From Eucommia ulmoides (Eukaryota; Streptophyta; Magnoliopsida; Garryales; Eucommiaceae): a stretch of 64,000 bases of DNA. Under the pieces are notes generated by a model that saw nothing but the letters and a program-made list of their open reading frames with translations, was not told the origin of the DNA and did not search any database. The stretch lies in contig CM028335.1 in the NCBI GenBank assembly GCA_016647705.1, positions 16,637,905-16,701,904 on the forward strand, in the 5' to 3' direction. Position numbers and translations under genes: made by a program. The stretch's first letter is position 1. Every line of letters starts with the position of its first letter. Positions 32,617-44,331 of the stretch are shown here, in pieces.

Positions 32617-34818
32617 TGGTTGGCCCAGTGAGCTACCCAAGAGGGGGTGAATTGGGTAGTTATAAAAAATTTAAACAATTTAAATCTTTCAACACTTAAT
32701 TAATAAAATAATCAATTTATCCTAAATTAATTATTATTTTTGTTAGATAGCGAATAAGTGTTAAATTCTAGGTGCACACTCAAACAAAATATAAAGAAAG
32801 TAAATAATACAATACACCAAGATATATCCTAGTTCAGCAAGCTAACCTTACCTAATCTAGTCCTTCGAGCTCCATAGAGATTCGCAACCTCTAAACCCTT
32901 AATTCCTTTAATGATATACAATGATTTTTTTCCCAAGCTGAGAATCAACCTTTACATTTTCTCTTTTCCCAGGCTAAGGATGAACCTTATCTTTTTCAGG
33001 TTAAAGACTAACCTAATTCTATTACATGAAGAATCACAACCTAATCTTTTTAATGGGCTAAAGATGAAACCTCACCATACTTACAAATATCATTTTCCCA
33101 GGTAAGGATTAAACTTAATTCAATTCAGGTATAATCGAAACCTAAATTCTTTTCAAAGGAAAAGAATAATCTAACATTTTTATACCTTAGTCAAAGATCA
33201 AATCTCAAAATTTTTCCTTGGAAATATTGAAACCCTAGCTACCCTGACTAAACACCGACCCAATCGTGTCTAATCCGCTCAAACTCACAAATACAAAAAT
33301 TATGAGTTTCTTCCCGCTTGGAGCTTCTACCACCTCAAAACAATTATACTCAATTAATATCCCAAAATTTACTAAGTGATAGAATTAAAATGAGACAAAT
33401 TAATATCTGATTATAAATAAAGGTGGGTAGCATAAAAATTAAGCACATAATCAGATAATATCATAAAATCATTTTAAAAAGAAATTTTATGCTCTTAAGT
33501 TTGAAAACAATTTTTCAAAGATCTAAAATCCAAGTAATCAATAATAATATGAAATCAAATTTAAGAATAATAACTTGGAAATATCTCATCAGAAAAACAC
33601 GAAAGTACAAAAACATGATTGCAAAACAGCACAGATCGGTGACACCAATTCAATAGCGCTTTAACTCGAGAACCTTGATCGCAAAAATTATCTCTCGAAA
33701 TAATCTCAGCAGAATGATAACTCTCACAAAAGTGTAAGAATTGATAGTTCTTGATATTTTGTGATCTAAATTCGCAGGTCTATTTAAACAGAATTAGAAC
33801 AAGCCCTCCAACGGCTAGTTTTCAAATGATAGGCCTCTAAAAGGCACCTATAAATCCTATATATCATATCTTTTCAGATCTGGTGTATTTCATTTAAAAA
33901 TAGCTTCCAAATCTCTCAATTAAGTCCATAAAATATTTCTTAAAGATCAATCACAAAAATAAGAAGTATTTAGTTGTTAAAATTGAGAGAATCTTTAATT
34001 GTATGTACCAAATCAATAAGGGATATCAAAATAGATGTACCATATATTTAGTAGTTTCAAATCCCCTGAAATACTTTATTGGAATTGTCAAAAACGTCTA
34101 GTAACAGCTAATTTTTTATCAAAACCTTAAAATTCTCGAAATCTCAACCAAAATTGTCAGTTAACCGAACCCTGTCCAGTCGGTTGACCAATTTATTGAA
34201 TGTGTAAGCAACGACAAACCTATATAGGCAGTCGGTTGACCAAACCTCCCACGGTCGATTGACTGATCCTTTCCTGGTCGATTGACCGGTCGATGCAGGA
34301 TCTCTCCAATTTTCTTCGAAACTATCCTCCTTGGATTAGTTGACTGATTGATGTTGGTTGGTCACTTTCTCACTTATTTCAGCTCCAAAACTTTACATTT
34401 AAACCCATTAACCGATTGCTTTTCTTGATTAACTCAATTGACTCTAAAATTCAATTTTAAACATTATTCTCACTTTGGTAATTTTCATTTTTCAATTTCA
34501 CATAGGAGTATATATTTTAACGCTAATTAGGATCCTAAAATTCATCAAATCAAAAATACAATAATATAATTCATTTAATAGTGTCGTGTGTGATCCTAAT
34601 TCGGGTTGCATTAAGAGTATAAGAGTAATTGAATTGTTTTCACCTAATTTCTTCAGGATGTTCAATACTCTTAATTTCTTCATTTTTCATCTTTGCACCC
34701 TTGATATTTTCTTCATGATACAAGCTTTAAATGAAACTCTTTTTCTGAAACACTCAACAAACTTATTAATTCTACCAAAAATATCAACCTTTAATTGTCC
34801 ATCAAAACCTCAGGATCA
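32617..34818 (-). repeat. 5' LTR of the Copia element
   Basis: 2.2 kb, same layout as the other LTR: the TTGGCCCAGTGAGCTA end at 32,620, degenerate 'ttttcccagg' repeats at 32,930-33,200, and a decayed W-box palindrome array at 34,160-34,335. Confidence 0.85.
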
Positions 34819-34820
34819 AT

Positions 34821-35087
34821 AGTATTGAATAAGACCTTTCTCTTCCAAGTAGTGGCAAAGGAAAAGTTTGCACCAAATTGGGAGGGACGATTTGTTGTCA
34901 AAAAGGTCTTAGGACTCTGTACCTTAAGACTCCAAGAAATAGATGGAGAAGAATTCCCAAAGTCCATCAACCCTGATATGGTCAAGAAATATTACCCCCT
35001 AAGAAAGATAAAAAAATAAAAATAAATCCAAATTCATGATCAAAATGAAGTAAGGGCAAATGAGGAAAAAATAAACATGCAACCCCA
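34821..35087 (+). mobile_element. Tat integrase C-terminal remnant (beyond the Copia)
   Basis: The plus-strand translation from about 34,835 to 35,016 contains 'KFAPNWEGRFVVKKVL', 'LRLQEIDGEEFP' and 'MVKKYYP'. This is the typical C-terminal end of Tat-group integrase. It is the continuation of the remnant at 24,955-27,568, cut off by the Copia insertion. The left LTR of the next Gypsy element begins at 35,088. Confidence 0.8.
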
Positions 35088-35432
35088 TGTAATACCCCGA
35101 GAAATTTATATTTTGAAAACATTGTTTTTAATATTTTTGGGTTCTTTTATTGATTATGAAAATTAATGGTATAAATAAATATTTGATAATTTTTGGGAGT
35201 TAAATGTTAATTTTAAATTGACTTTTAAAAGTTTTGAGACTATTTTATTATTTAAAATGTACATTTGGATATAATTAATATTTTCTTTATTTTAAGGGAG
35301 TATTGTGTAAATAAATAAATAAATAATATATGCGATTTGAAATTAGTTCTTTCTTAAAGAATGAATCAAACTAAAACACCCCCCATATATATATAGTTGT
35401 AACTTGATAAGTGTTTATTTTATATATAATAA

Positions 35433-36125
35433 TGATATAGGGGAATCTCTTCAGGTACACCACGTGGTTAATATTCGCCCAAGTATAGAAGAACAGCCGA
35501 GCTGAGAGCTGAAGTCTCCTCGAAAATCGAGCTAAGAGCTGAAATCCCCTCAATGCTGAGCTGGGATGCCCCTTGAGGACCATCTCAGTGAAAAAGTCCG
35601 GGCTGATGGACTATGATCCAGACTGATGAGCTGAGGTACCCTATACTTTCCATCTTCGCACTCAAGAGCTCACCAGGCCGTCATGAGGTTTTGGCCCATG
35701 GGCCTCTACAAGTGGGATCAAAAGCCCAGCCCAGGCGATTAGAGCACTGATCTGTCTACTCATTGGCTGCTCAGCGAATTAGGTTGATTAACCCGAGCTT
35801 GGCCTCCTAATCTAGCAGCGCTAATCAAGCACTAGCGCCTATAAATACATCATGGCATCCACTGCCCAATAGTACGTAACCACTACTGAAATCACAATAC
35901 TTTCAACCCTTTTCCCCCAGATACTTACTTTCACGCTGGAGGGACTTTACCGGGCACAACCCTGATGGGTCTTTGTGCAGGTGCTCGGAGTAAAAGAGCG
36001 GAACTCAGCTCGGAGATTTCCACCACCTTTGAATTCAACCAATTAACCGCACTATCAGCCGTCTTGTGTCCCCGATATCCTCCCGGATCATACTGTTGAC
36101 CCGTCACCACTTTTTGACACCAACA
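35433..36125 (+). mobile_element. Solo LTR, Tat type, inside the left chromovirus LTR
   Basis: A GC-richer 693-base block runs from TGATATAGGGG to CACCAACA, flanked by AATAA on both sides (35,428-35,432 and 36,126-36,130). The uninterrupted right chromovirus LTR lacks it. Its 3' end ('gttgacccgtcacc..ttttgacaccaaca') is homologous, reversed, to the LTR start at 50,436. It has a clear TATA box, TATAAATA, at 35,840-35,847. The target lies in a TAA-rich run, so the duplication is weak evidence by itself. Confidence 0.75.
35840..35847 (+). promoter_or_regulatory. TATA box of the Tat-type solo LTR
   Basis: TATAAATA in a GC-richer context, about 285 bases before the LTR end; a normal place for a Gypsy LTR promoter. 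Confidence 0.5.
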
Positions 36126-36195
<70 letters not shown>

Positions 36196-36258
36196 TGATG
36201 CATATGCATATATGTGTTAAAGATTTCAAGATCAAATGTGTTGTACGTGTTACGCATG

Positions 36259-36294
<36 letters not shown>
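36126..36294. repeat. (TAA)n microsatellites in LTR
   Basis: Two TAA runs (about 36,126-36,194 and 36,262-36,294) are separated by 'atgcatatgcatatatgtgtt'-like sequence. Equivalent runs exist in the right LTR at 42,711-42,757 and 47,588-47,629, so they are an inherited feature of this LTR family. Confidence 0.85.
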
Positions 36295-36295
<1 letters not shown>

Positions 36296-36851
36296 TGCAT
36301 ATATGTGTTAAGGATTTCAGGATGAGGTTTGGGGGAAGTTCCATAGTATTTTGGTTCGGATTTTAGCTCGGATTTCAAGTAGAATTTCTAACTCTTTCAA
36401 TATTTGTATTTAATATCTTTCTTGATTATGTGATTCATGCGGAAGTTGTCATAAATTTTTAATTGTTGATTTTTATAAAATATTTGTAAGTACGTATTAT
36501 GTGAAAATTATGTGAGATACACGTGTATGCGTTTATTTGGAGTTTGATTAGATACACGTATTAAAGGGGTTAAAATTATACTGAGCCCTGGCTCATAACC
36601 CCACAATTTTTATTGCAGGGCCGGTGAGAATAAAACGGCGCTAGGAATTTATTAGAATTTATATTTGTAATAATTGTATTTATTATTACTATTATAAAAT
36701 TAACTCGATAAATCGATAATTCTAATTATCCCTGTAGTTTGTAAAATTTCTCAGATTTTTTTTAACAAATGAAATGTTGATTATTCGATTTTAGTTTTGG
36801 TTCTCCTAAGAGAAAAATCGTGTGGCGGCCTTGAGAAATTGGGTCATTACA

Positions 36852-37121
36852 AAGGTGAGTGTCGTGTTAGTCGTAGACCATAGGATAAGTTATTGAAATG
36901 ATCAGTTTAAAAGGTGTTTACAATCTTCTATGTAAATTATCAAATTATATTATCGTATTTAATTGAAAAAAAATGTTCATGAAAATAGACAGTTTTATGA
37001 TGTTAACTGGATCAAGTAAAATTTTAAAGGTGAAAAGTAGATTTTATTAGCCTGCTATGCCATAGTTGTCTCGACAGGAGGGCATGTCCTACGAGACGTT
37101 GTTGGTACTTACAAGAGGGCA
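36852..37121 (+). repeat. Tandem unit of the chromovirus interior (copy 1, start)
   Basis: Carries 'cttctatgtaaattatcaaattata', in pieces, and 'tatgccatag..tcgacaggagggcatgtcct'. The same words recur at 40,610-40,815. With 40,114-41,230 it makes at least two tandem copies of a unit of roughly 630 bases or more. It is interrupted here by the solo LTR at 37,127. Confidence 0.6.
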
Positions 37122-37998
37122 TATTTTGTCATACCCCACCCCAGGCACCCGCCACCCGAGGCCGGGCGTGACGTCGACCTGACGTCATCAGACTAATCCA
37201 CAAGTATCCAATCAGACATATATACATATATACTCGCGCTACTGTAAAATATATATACCTGTCCCGAATATCCACAGCCAAAATTACTAAAATACCTGAA
37301 CCTTCCACGGTTCATGTCCGACTGACTCACCTCCAACACGACACTATATCTGGACTCTCCCTAGTACTAGTAGTGGACCAACTCTTAGCCGCGGTACCTG
37401 AAACCAAAATTTTTTATCGGTGTACTATCTTCATAAACAAAAACGTTTTATATGGATCAAGTATAAGAATTTAAATACCACAGTTCAAAATCAATAAATA
37501 ATAAACACCATGTTTTGAAATATAATATAATATAACCACGTACCCGGTTCCACTGCCACCAATGAAATGAATAATATAACAATAATACCGTATATCATAG
37601 TTGGAACCAATTTTCAATTGTCACCACTATAAAAAAAAAAATTGTATTTAAACTACCCAATAGCAATAAAATATAATAACCACAGACTACACGGAAACTC
37701 AGGTTTCCTGTCATCACAGAAGTAAACTCACATATTCATAACATTCCATGCCAGCAGTGAAAATCAACCAGAATACTATATCTATCCAAATAGTGTAAAG
37801 CAACCAAAATAATAGATACACCAATCCATCCAATCCAGTATAAAGCAATATATATGAATTTATCCAACCAGTTCACCGTTTACGACAAAACACCATACCA
37901 CCCTCCAACTAGCCATAAGATCGTTTTAACCTCACGATCGAGAGTTGCAACGGTACCATACCACCCATAGGATTTGCCTTCCTAGAGGGATATAACAA

Positions 37999-38190
37999 CA
38001 CTCTGCCGTAGCAGATAATCACCACTCTATCGAAACAGATAATCGCCACTCTGTCGTAGCAGATAATCGCCACTCTGCTGAAGCAGATAATCGCCACTCT
38101 GCCGTAGCAAATAATGGCCACTCTGCTGAAGCAGATAATCGCCACTCTACCGAAGCAGATAATCGCCACTCTGCCGAAGCAGATAAATAG
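37999..38190. repeat. 24-bp tandem repeat, 8 units
   Basis: Eight consecutive 24-base units of the form CACTCTGCCG(T/A)AGCAGATAATCGC, with one to four differences each. The multiple-of-three period keeps several frames open, which creates the repetitive open frames seen on the minus strand. There are no spacers, so this is not a CRISPR array. Confidence 0.95.
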
Positions 38191-39025
38191 TATGGCATCG
38201 TCAAATCAATAATATCATCAAATTAATAACATCATCGTCAAATTACAAATCAAGAACATTGACCTCTATCTCCAAAATTGATTTAATCCAAATATCATTT
38301 TTCTACCCTCTTTAGTAACCAACTAGATTCAACAAATTATTTTCCACTTTCTTTAAAACCAACGTAATCCACATTTTCAAAAACACACAGAACCGCTTGA
38401 TCCATATAAGTTAGAAAATCGTCCAGTTTTAAGTAAACACATTTTTCCATCATATATATGAAAATAGATTTTGTAATTTCTAAAAGACAATCCATCACCT
38501 GGTTATCTGCTCCGAATAGTTTTCACTGACTACTCTCTACTGATACTCCAGTGCCACCGAACCTAATAGTAATAGGGCCTAAATTAATATTTTATACAAA
38601 ATAGCCTAATCATGTAATGTAGGCCCTAAGTTCTGTAATTTCCCATTCTCTACATTTTATTTATGACAATTATTATTCGGTAAATTTCATTTCGTTAATT
38701 ACTGCATAAAATTTTGTAATATGAACGGTCCCAAAACTTATTATTCCGATTACAAAATTTTTATGCTAGAATTTAATTTAACAAAACTAAAATAAACTTA
38801 ACAAAAAAAACGTTATCCATTCCGAATCGTTCACGGGTCGCGAGATGGATTTGAATTTTGTTGGGGTTATTTGTGCAATTTTTTCTTTTCTTCATTTTTC
38901 TTTCTTTTTCTTCTGTGTCTTTCTGTTTCTGGTTCGGTTTGTTCCTAGCAGCCGACGACCGACGGTACCACACACTCACCCACCGCTGATCACCCACTTC
39001 CGATCATACCCACACGCACAGCAGC

Positions 39026-39028
<3 letters not shown>

Positions 39029-39058
<30 letters not shown>
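39029..39058. repeat. (CA)n microsatellite
   Basis: About 15 CA units within the solo LTR. Other CACACA patches follow to 39,370. Confidence 0.9.
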
Positions 39059-39061
<3 letters not shown>

Positions 39062-41399
39062 CATCGAAAACACACCCCCACGGTCTGACCAAAGGAGGAA
39101 CACCCACCACCTTCATCGACGACACCCTCTCTCTCACTTACTCTCACTCACCGCTGGCCAAATTAACCGATGGCGACAAACACACACTAACTGGATGATC
39201 AGAACACACATAAACCCATACGTTTCGATCAAACCCACACACACACAACAACACACACTGTTGGCAAAAATAGAACACATACACACACCGCCGAAAAATT
39301 TATCGATCCATACCTGTAACATACATGCATGCACACACCCACCAAAATGATCAGATAAAATACACACAAATACTCACCAGATCAATTATCGTTGACGACT
39401 AGACAACAATCGACGAAGAACTGGACAGCCGAACCCAACTCCCGCTCACCGGCGCAGCTAAGAATGCACACCGCCATGTTGTCGATGAACTACCCTACCG
39501 GTCGAACCACATTCGCTCTTCCCTAGAACTGACAACGATACCCACATGATCACGCACATGCATAACAGCCACGACCATGGCCACCGAAAGCTCACCGCCG
39601 ACAGCTCCTTGCCGTCCGTCGAACCAAACCTCTCTCTCTCTATAGAATTTTCTAGATGATTTTCTCTTATGATTTTAATCCACTATATATATATACATGC
39701 ATGTAATTAGTGGTTGAAGATTGAATTTACAATTGCCACGTCGCCTCCCACTTTCTCTCATCTGTCACCGGCGATCTCTCGTCACACACACACAGGCTTA
39801 TATATATAGAGATAGATATTGAAATCTTTTGTTTGAATTACTCTATCCTCCCCCTACTTTCTTAAAGTCTTTTTTTTTTTTTTTTTTTTTAGCCAATTTC
39901 AACTTTTAAAAATTTCTGAAATGGTAATTTCACCCCAAAAGTTTTTTATTTTAAAAAATTAGATAAAATTTTTGGATTGAATTTTTTCTAAATTTTCAAT
40001 TTGACCCCTAACTTTTAATTTGAATTTTTAATTAACACAATTTTACCCCGAATTTTCCCAATTGTTCTAAAATGCAATTAAAATGTCATACGGACTACGA
40101 TTTAGGTCTTACATGTTCTGTAGGACGTTGTGTTGTGACCTGACAAGATGACAAGTCCTGTAGGTAGTTGAATATGTTGTTGTTATGTTGAGATCTGACA
40201 GGAGGGTAAGTCCTACAGGTAGTTAAATATGTTGTTGATATGATAGTTTATACCATCGTGTTGGCTCTTACTATTAGAGATATTGAATGACCCTGGCATT
40301 GATAACAACCTTAGATTGTACAGTTGTACATGTTATGGTATCGTCATAATTCGCGATCGTGAGGTAAAATAATCCTATAACTAGTAGGAAAACATGTTTT
40401 GGGTATTTTATTATATAAAAGTGATTTGATTGGTTGATTTATATTCAGTTGACTTAAGTTAAATTATTTTTTCATAATGATATTCCTGGAATTTTGTTAC
40501 TTCTCATTATGTAGTTATATTATATTTTGAAATGTGGTATTTAATAAATATACTTGATTCATAAATTATTTTTATATTATGAAGACAGTACACCTATAAA
40601 GTGAGTGCATTATCTTCTATGTAAATTATCAAATTATATTTTATATTAAAATGTAAAAAGAAAAGGTTTATTAAAATGAATTATTTTATAACGTGATGCA
40701 AATCAAGTAAATTTTTAAATACGGAAAGTGATTTTATTATTCGACTATGCCATAGTGTGATCCCGACAAAAGGGCATGTCCTACGGGATATTATTGGTCC
40801 TAACCTGAGGACATGTCCTGTAGGATGTTGTATTGAGACCTGACAGGAAGGCAAGTCTTGCAGGTGGTTGATATATGTTGTTGTTGTTGACGATGATAAT
40901 TATCATCATGATATAGTAGTTTATATCACGTGTTGGCTCCTACCATTTGAGATATTAAATGACCTTGACACTGATTGTAACCTTAGATTGCATAAATGAA
41001 CAGGTTACGGTACCGTTATAACTCTTGATTGTGAGGTAAACAATCATATGACTAGTAAGGAAGTATGGTATTTTATTATATGCAAGCAAGTTGATTAGTT
41101 GATTTAAATTCAATTGTTCCATTTTGATAATATCTTGTTAGGATTTTGATATTGCTAAGCAAGTGGCTGGATTTTGAGAAAAGTACTTGATCCATAAAAT
41201 AATTTTTGTATTATGAAGATAATACACCGATAAAATATTCGGATAGATATTGGTCCACTACTAACGATTGATAGGGCCAAAGTTTGGGGTAATTATTGAG
41301 ACTTTTGGTGGACTTTATGTAGTATTTTTATATATATGTTTTTCTTAAATATTGAACTCGTCATGTTACATGAGTATTGAACTTTTGAGATAAAATATC

Positions 41400-41675
41400 T
41401 TTTGTGTTTGAAACATATTTTTATGTTTGAGACATAATTATGTGATTAAGACGCATTTATATATTTGAGACGTATTTAATTTTTGCAGTTTGACACGTAT
41501 TTATGTGTTTCAAGGCGTATTTATGTGATTGATACATATTTATGTGATCTGAGACATATTTATGTGGTTAACACGTATGTATGTATTTCGAGACGTATTT
41601 ATGTGGTTGGGATGTGTTTATATGTTTGGGACGTATTTATGTGTTTATATGTATTTCGAGAGGTATTTATGTGTT
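41400..41675. repeat. Degenerate minisatellite, GAGACGTATTTATGTG type
   Basis: About ten units of 24-28 bases contain '(g/c)acgtatttatgtg'. The short plus-strand open frame through it (41,483-41,695) is a repeat translation rich in Tyr, Cys and Arg, not a gene. Confidence 0.75.
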
Positions 41676-42316
41676 TTTTGAAGTTTGGATTGTGATGATA
41701 TTTATGAAACAATTTACGAGATTATTAGAATTTTAATGTGAATATTAAAACTGATTATATATTTTTTATCTCACGAGATAGTCCATGAAAAATTTGAGTT
41801 ATCTATTGATTATAATGTTGGTTGCAAATATGTTGGCTTGAATGTTGGATGAAATTGATCAGTGTTGCTTATCGGATATTGCAATGGACTTGAAAAGTCA
41901 TGCCAAGTAAGAAAATCGTTGAGGTTATGGATCTGTTGGAATTGAGATAAACCCAATCCAAATGAGACTATTGTGATATTTTAAAAATATATCCATTTGT
42001 TGTATATAGACATATATATTTATTGTTATTTTTATCAAGAGTAGTGCAACAGAAGTATTTAGAAACATAAGATTCGTTGGCAATTGGTTATCTGTGCTAG
42101 GTGTTACTGACCAAAGTGCACCATGTTGAGTTATGTTGAATAAAGTGTGGGCTACCGCAATTGCAGAATGGGTAATACGTAATATGAATTTTCGTGGGAT
42201 GTGGATTAATGGTGACTTTCGGTTACAGGACCCTACATAGAGAACAATTGTTCTATAATCGAGTATAATTAACATAATAGTGCGGTGCGATTATGAATTA
42301 TTATTGTTTTGAACGA

Positions 42317-42351
42317 AATTTTGAGGACGAAATTTATTTTAGGGGGTAGAT
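42317..42351 (+). other. Polypurine tract of the chromovirus-like element
   Basis: 'ttttgaggacgaaattta' followed by 'ttttagggggtagat', directly before the LTR start TGTAATACCCC. The 'gaggacgaa..agggggg' 3' end is conserved in plant Tekay/Del-type chromoviruses. Confidence 0.7.
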
Positions 42352-42646
42352 TGTAATACCCCGAGAAATTTATATTTTGAAAATATTATTTTTAATATTT
42401 TTGTGTTATTTTGTAGATTATGAAAATTTATGGTACAAATAAATATTTGATAATTTTTTAGAGTTAAATGTTAATTTTAAATCGATTTTTTAAAGTTTTG
42501 AGATTATTTTATTATTTAAAATGTACATTTGGATATAATTAATATTTTTTTTATTTTAAGGGGGTATTGTGTAATATAAATAAATAAATAAAAAGTATAT
42601 GCGATTTGAAATTGATTCTTTCTTAAAGAATGAATCAAATTACAAC

Positions 42647-42678
<32 letters not shown>

Positions 42679-42704
42679 GTGGTAACTTGACAAGTGTCTA
42701 TTTA

Positions 42705-42759
<55 letters not shown>

Positions 42760-42808
42760 TGCATATACGTGTTACAGACTTCAGGATCAAATGTGTTGTA
42801 TGTGTTAC
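42352..42808 (+). repeat. Right chromovirus LTR, first part
   Basis: Matches the left LTR up to 'caaatgtgttgtatgtgttac', with a (CA)n run (42,641-42,670) and a TAA run (42,711-42,757). It is interrupted by the Athila-like element and resumes at 47,576 for about 65 bases. Confidence 0.8.
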
Positions 42809-44331
42809 TGATAGGTGTAAATTACCTATATATTTCTAAACTGAATTTGTTAGTTTTCGAGTACGTTTAGTACGTTTTTATTAAGTTTTAATATGTTTTT
42901 ATTCTTTTCATATTAAAACAGGTGTGTGGGGTGAAAAGGTATGAAATCGGAGCATAAACGATCAAATCGTATCGAGAACGGTTGGAGAACGATGGAAAAA
43001 TGAGCAAGGAGGCAATATTGTGAAAGAAGCCCACCGCCGCGGCGTCCAAACCACCTCCACAGCGGTGAAAATGTAGAGAAGACCCCATTCTTGCTGAAAG
43101 CTCACCGCCTAGGCGGTGAAACTGTAGGATGTTCTTTCTATTCCAGCGCCTTCTCCACCGCCATGGTAAACTTTAAACCGACATACCCACCACCTAGGCG
43201 GTGGCCTCTGCACAGTTTTAGATATTAATTTTAGATATTTTGCCTATTTAAACCCCTCTCCTCCTTTTCCTTTGAACCCTCCGGCCATTACAACCCTTAG
43301 GGCTTAGTTTATAGTATAGAGAGAGTATGAGGAGTGCTCAAATAAATCCGAAGGAGAAGATTACCACGCAGAGAAGGGGAATCAATTAGTGGACGATTTA
43401 GTGGCTAATCTTCGGATATCGGCTAAGTTAATCCATTTTTCCTTTTATTTCTTATCTTCAATATTTATTTGAGCATGTTTAGCTTAGATTCAATTGTATA
43501 AATGGCAATGGCCATAGGCTAAACATGAATTATGTATAGGATTAATGTTATTTATAAAAACGTAGTTTTGGTTGAGTTGTGTTTCTTTAATGATTGTTCT
43601 TCAAAGTTTGAGTGTGTTTATTGTATTTTTATGATTATATGCTAGTTTAGATATATCGAGAATACGGGGTTTGATGCTCGGAAGAGGTAACCCCAGATTC
43701 GGACTAGGGTAAACACAACGCATAAAATCAATGATGTTGGGGCGAGACTCACGTGACTTAGAGTCGTTAAGATGTTGAGAGGGACTTTTTCGTTAGCATG
43801 TAGTCACGTTATATCCCTCGTCTTACACTCGGGAGAGGTGATGGGAGAGTTTACGAACTGAGATTTCGTGTGCAATCAATGATATTGGGGCGAGACTCAC
43901 GTGACCTAGGGTCGTTAAGACATTGAGGGGGACTTCTTCATTGACTCGAAGTCATGTATTCCCTCGTCTTACACTCGGGAGAGGTGGTGAAAGAGTTTTA
44001 GATACCGAGATTGTCGAATAGGTCGAACACTATTATTGTAGACTAAATGAAATCAAACGCGTTTAAGTAAATAAAGTTAATCCCTAAATAATCCATCCCA
44101 TAACTATCTCATATTAGTAATTAGTATAGTAAATTAGTATTTTAGTATTAGTATTAATTAATTAAATATCATTTTTATCGCCTAGATAAAGTTAGGTTAT
44201 GACAATCGCGGTACTCGATAGTAATCTCAACCAATCCCTGTGGATACGATACCCAACTGAAATGTCCATTATACTAAAACTTGATCCGTACGCTTGTGGT
44301 GAAAGTGGCAGCGCTTAAATTACGGCCACCA
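42809..44331 (+). repeat. 5' LTR of the Athila-like element
   Basis: 1,523 bases, about 170 longer than its partner. A block from 'ggggcgagactcacgtgac' to 'cttacactcgggagaggtg' occurs twice in tandem (about 43,739-43,890 and 43,890-43,990). A TATA-like 'tatttaaaccc' is near 43,246. Palindromic CACCGCCTAGGCGGTG lies at about 43,108. Confidence 0.85.

Larger units (their letters stand above)
27569..34820 (-). mobile_element. Non-autonomous Copia (Sirevirus-like) inserted in Tat integrase
   Basis: Two long LTRs (27,569-29,890 and 32,617-34,818) flank a 2.7-kb interior read on the minus strand. LTR identity is about 90% by eye over the first 200 bases. The plus-strand ends are TG-TTGGCCC and GGATC-(TA)CA. 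AGTATT directly repeats at both edges (27,563-27,568 and 34,821-34,826), and Tat integrase sequence resumes right after, so this is an insertion into that element. A weak initiator-Met-type primer site (TTGGTACCAAAAC) lies next to the 5' LTR. The interior keeps gag-like pieces but no pol. It is internally deleted and broken. Confidence 0.85.
37127..40113 (+). mobile_element. Long solo LTR (~3 kb) in the chromovirus interior
   Basis: Starts TGTCATACCCCACCCC and ends GGTCTTACA, which are complementary-type LTR termini. The flanks TATTT (37,122-37,126) and TGTTC (40,114-40,118) are a probable decayed 5-bp target duplication; the neighbouring tandem unit shows the uninterrupted order 'gggcatgt..ctgtagga'. 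Inside are a 24-base minisatellite (37,999-38,190) and a (CA)n run (39,029-39,058). Short CT-rich runs follow. Its 3' part matches 1-549. No partner LTR or internal region is present. Confidence 0.75.
40114..42351 (+). repeat. Chromovirus interior: tandem 0.6-kb units and minisatellite
   Basis: Two direct copies (about 40,120-40,610 and 40,805-41,230) share 'cctgacagg..ggcaagtc', 'ttataccatcgtgttggctc' and 'cgtgaggtaaa'-like words. Next is a 24-28 base minisatellite (41,400-41,675) of 'gagacgtatttatgtg'. The polypurine tract then precedes the right LTR. No gag or pol domain is visible on either strand, so coding regions have been replaced or lost. Confidence 0.65.

Noticed and set aside
36066-36263. 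Open frame with a poly-Asn run; similar one at 42,630
   Set aside because: Translation of (TAA/AAT)n microsatellites in LTRs.
37999-38190. Regular direct repeats, possible CRISPR array
   Set aside because: Units are contiguous without unique spacers, in a plant LTR.
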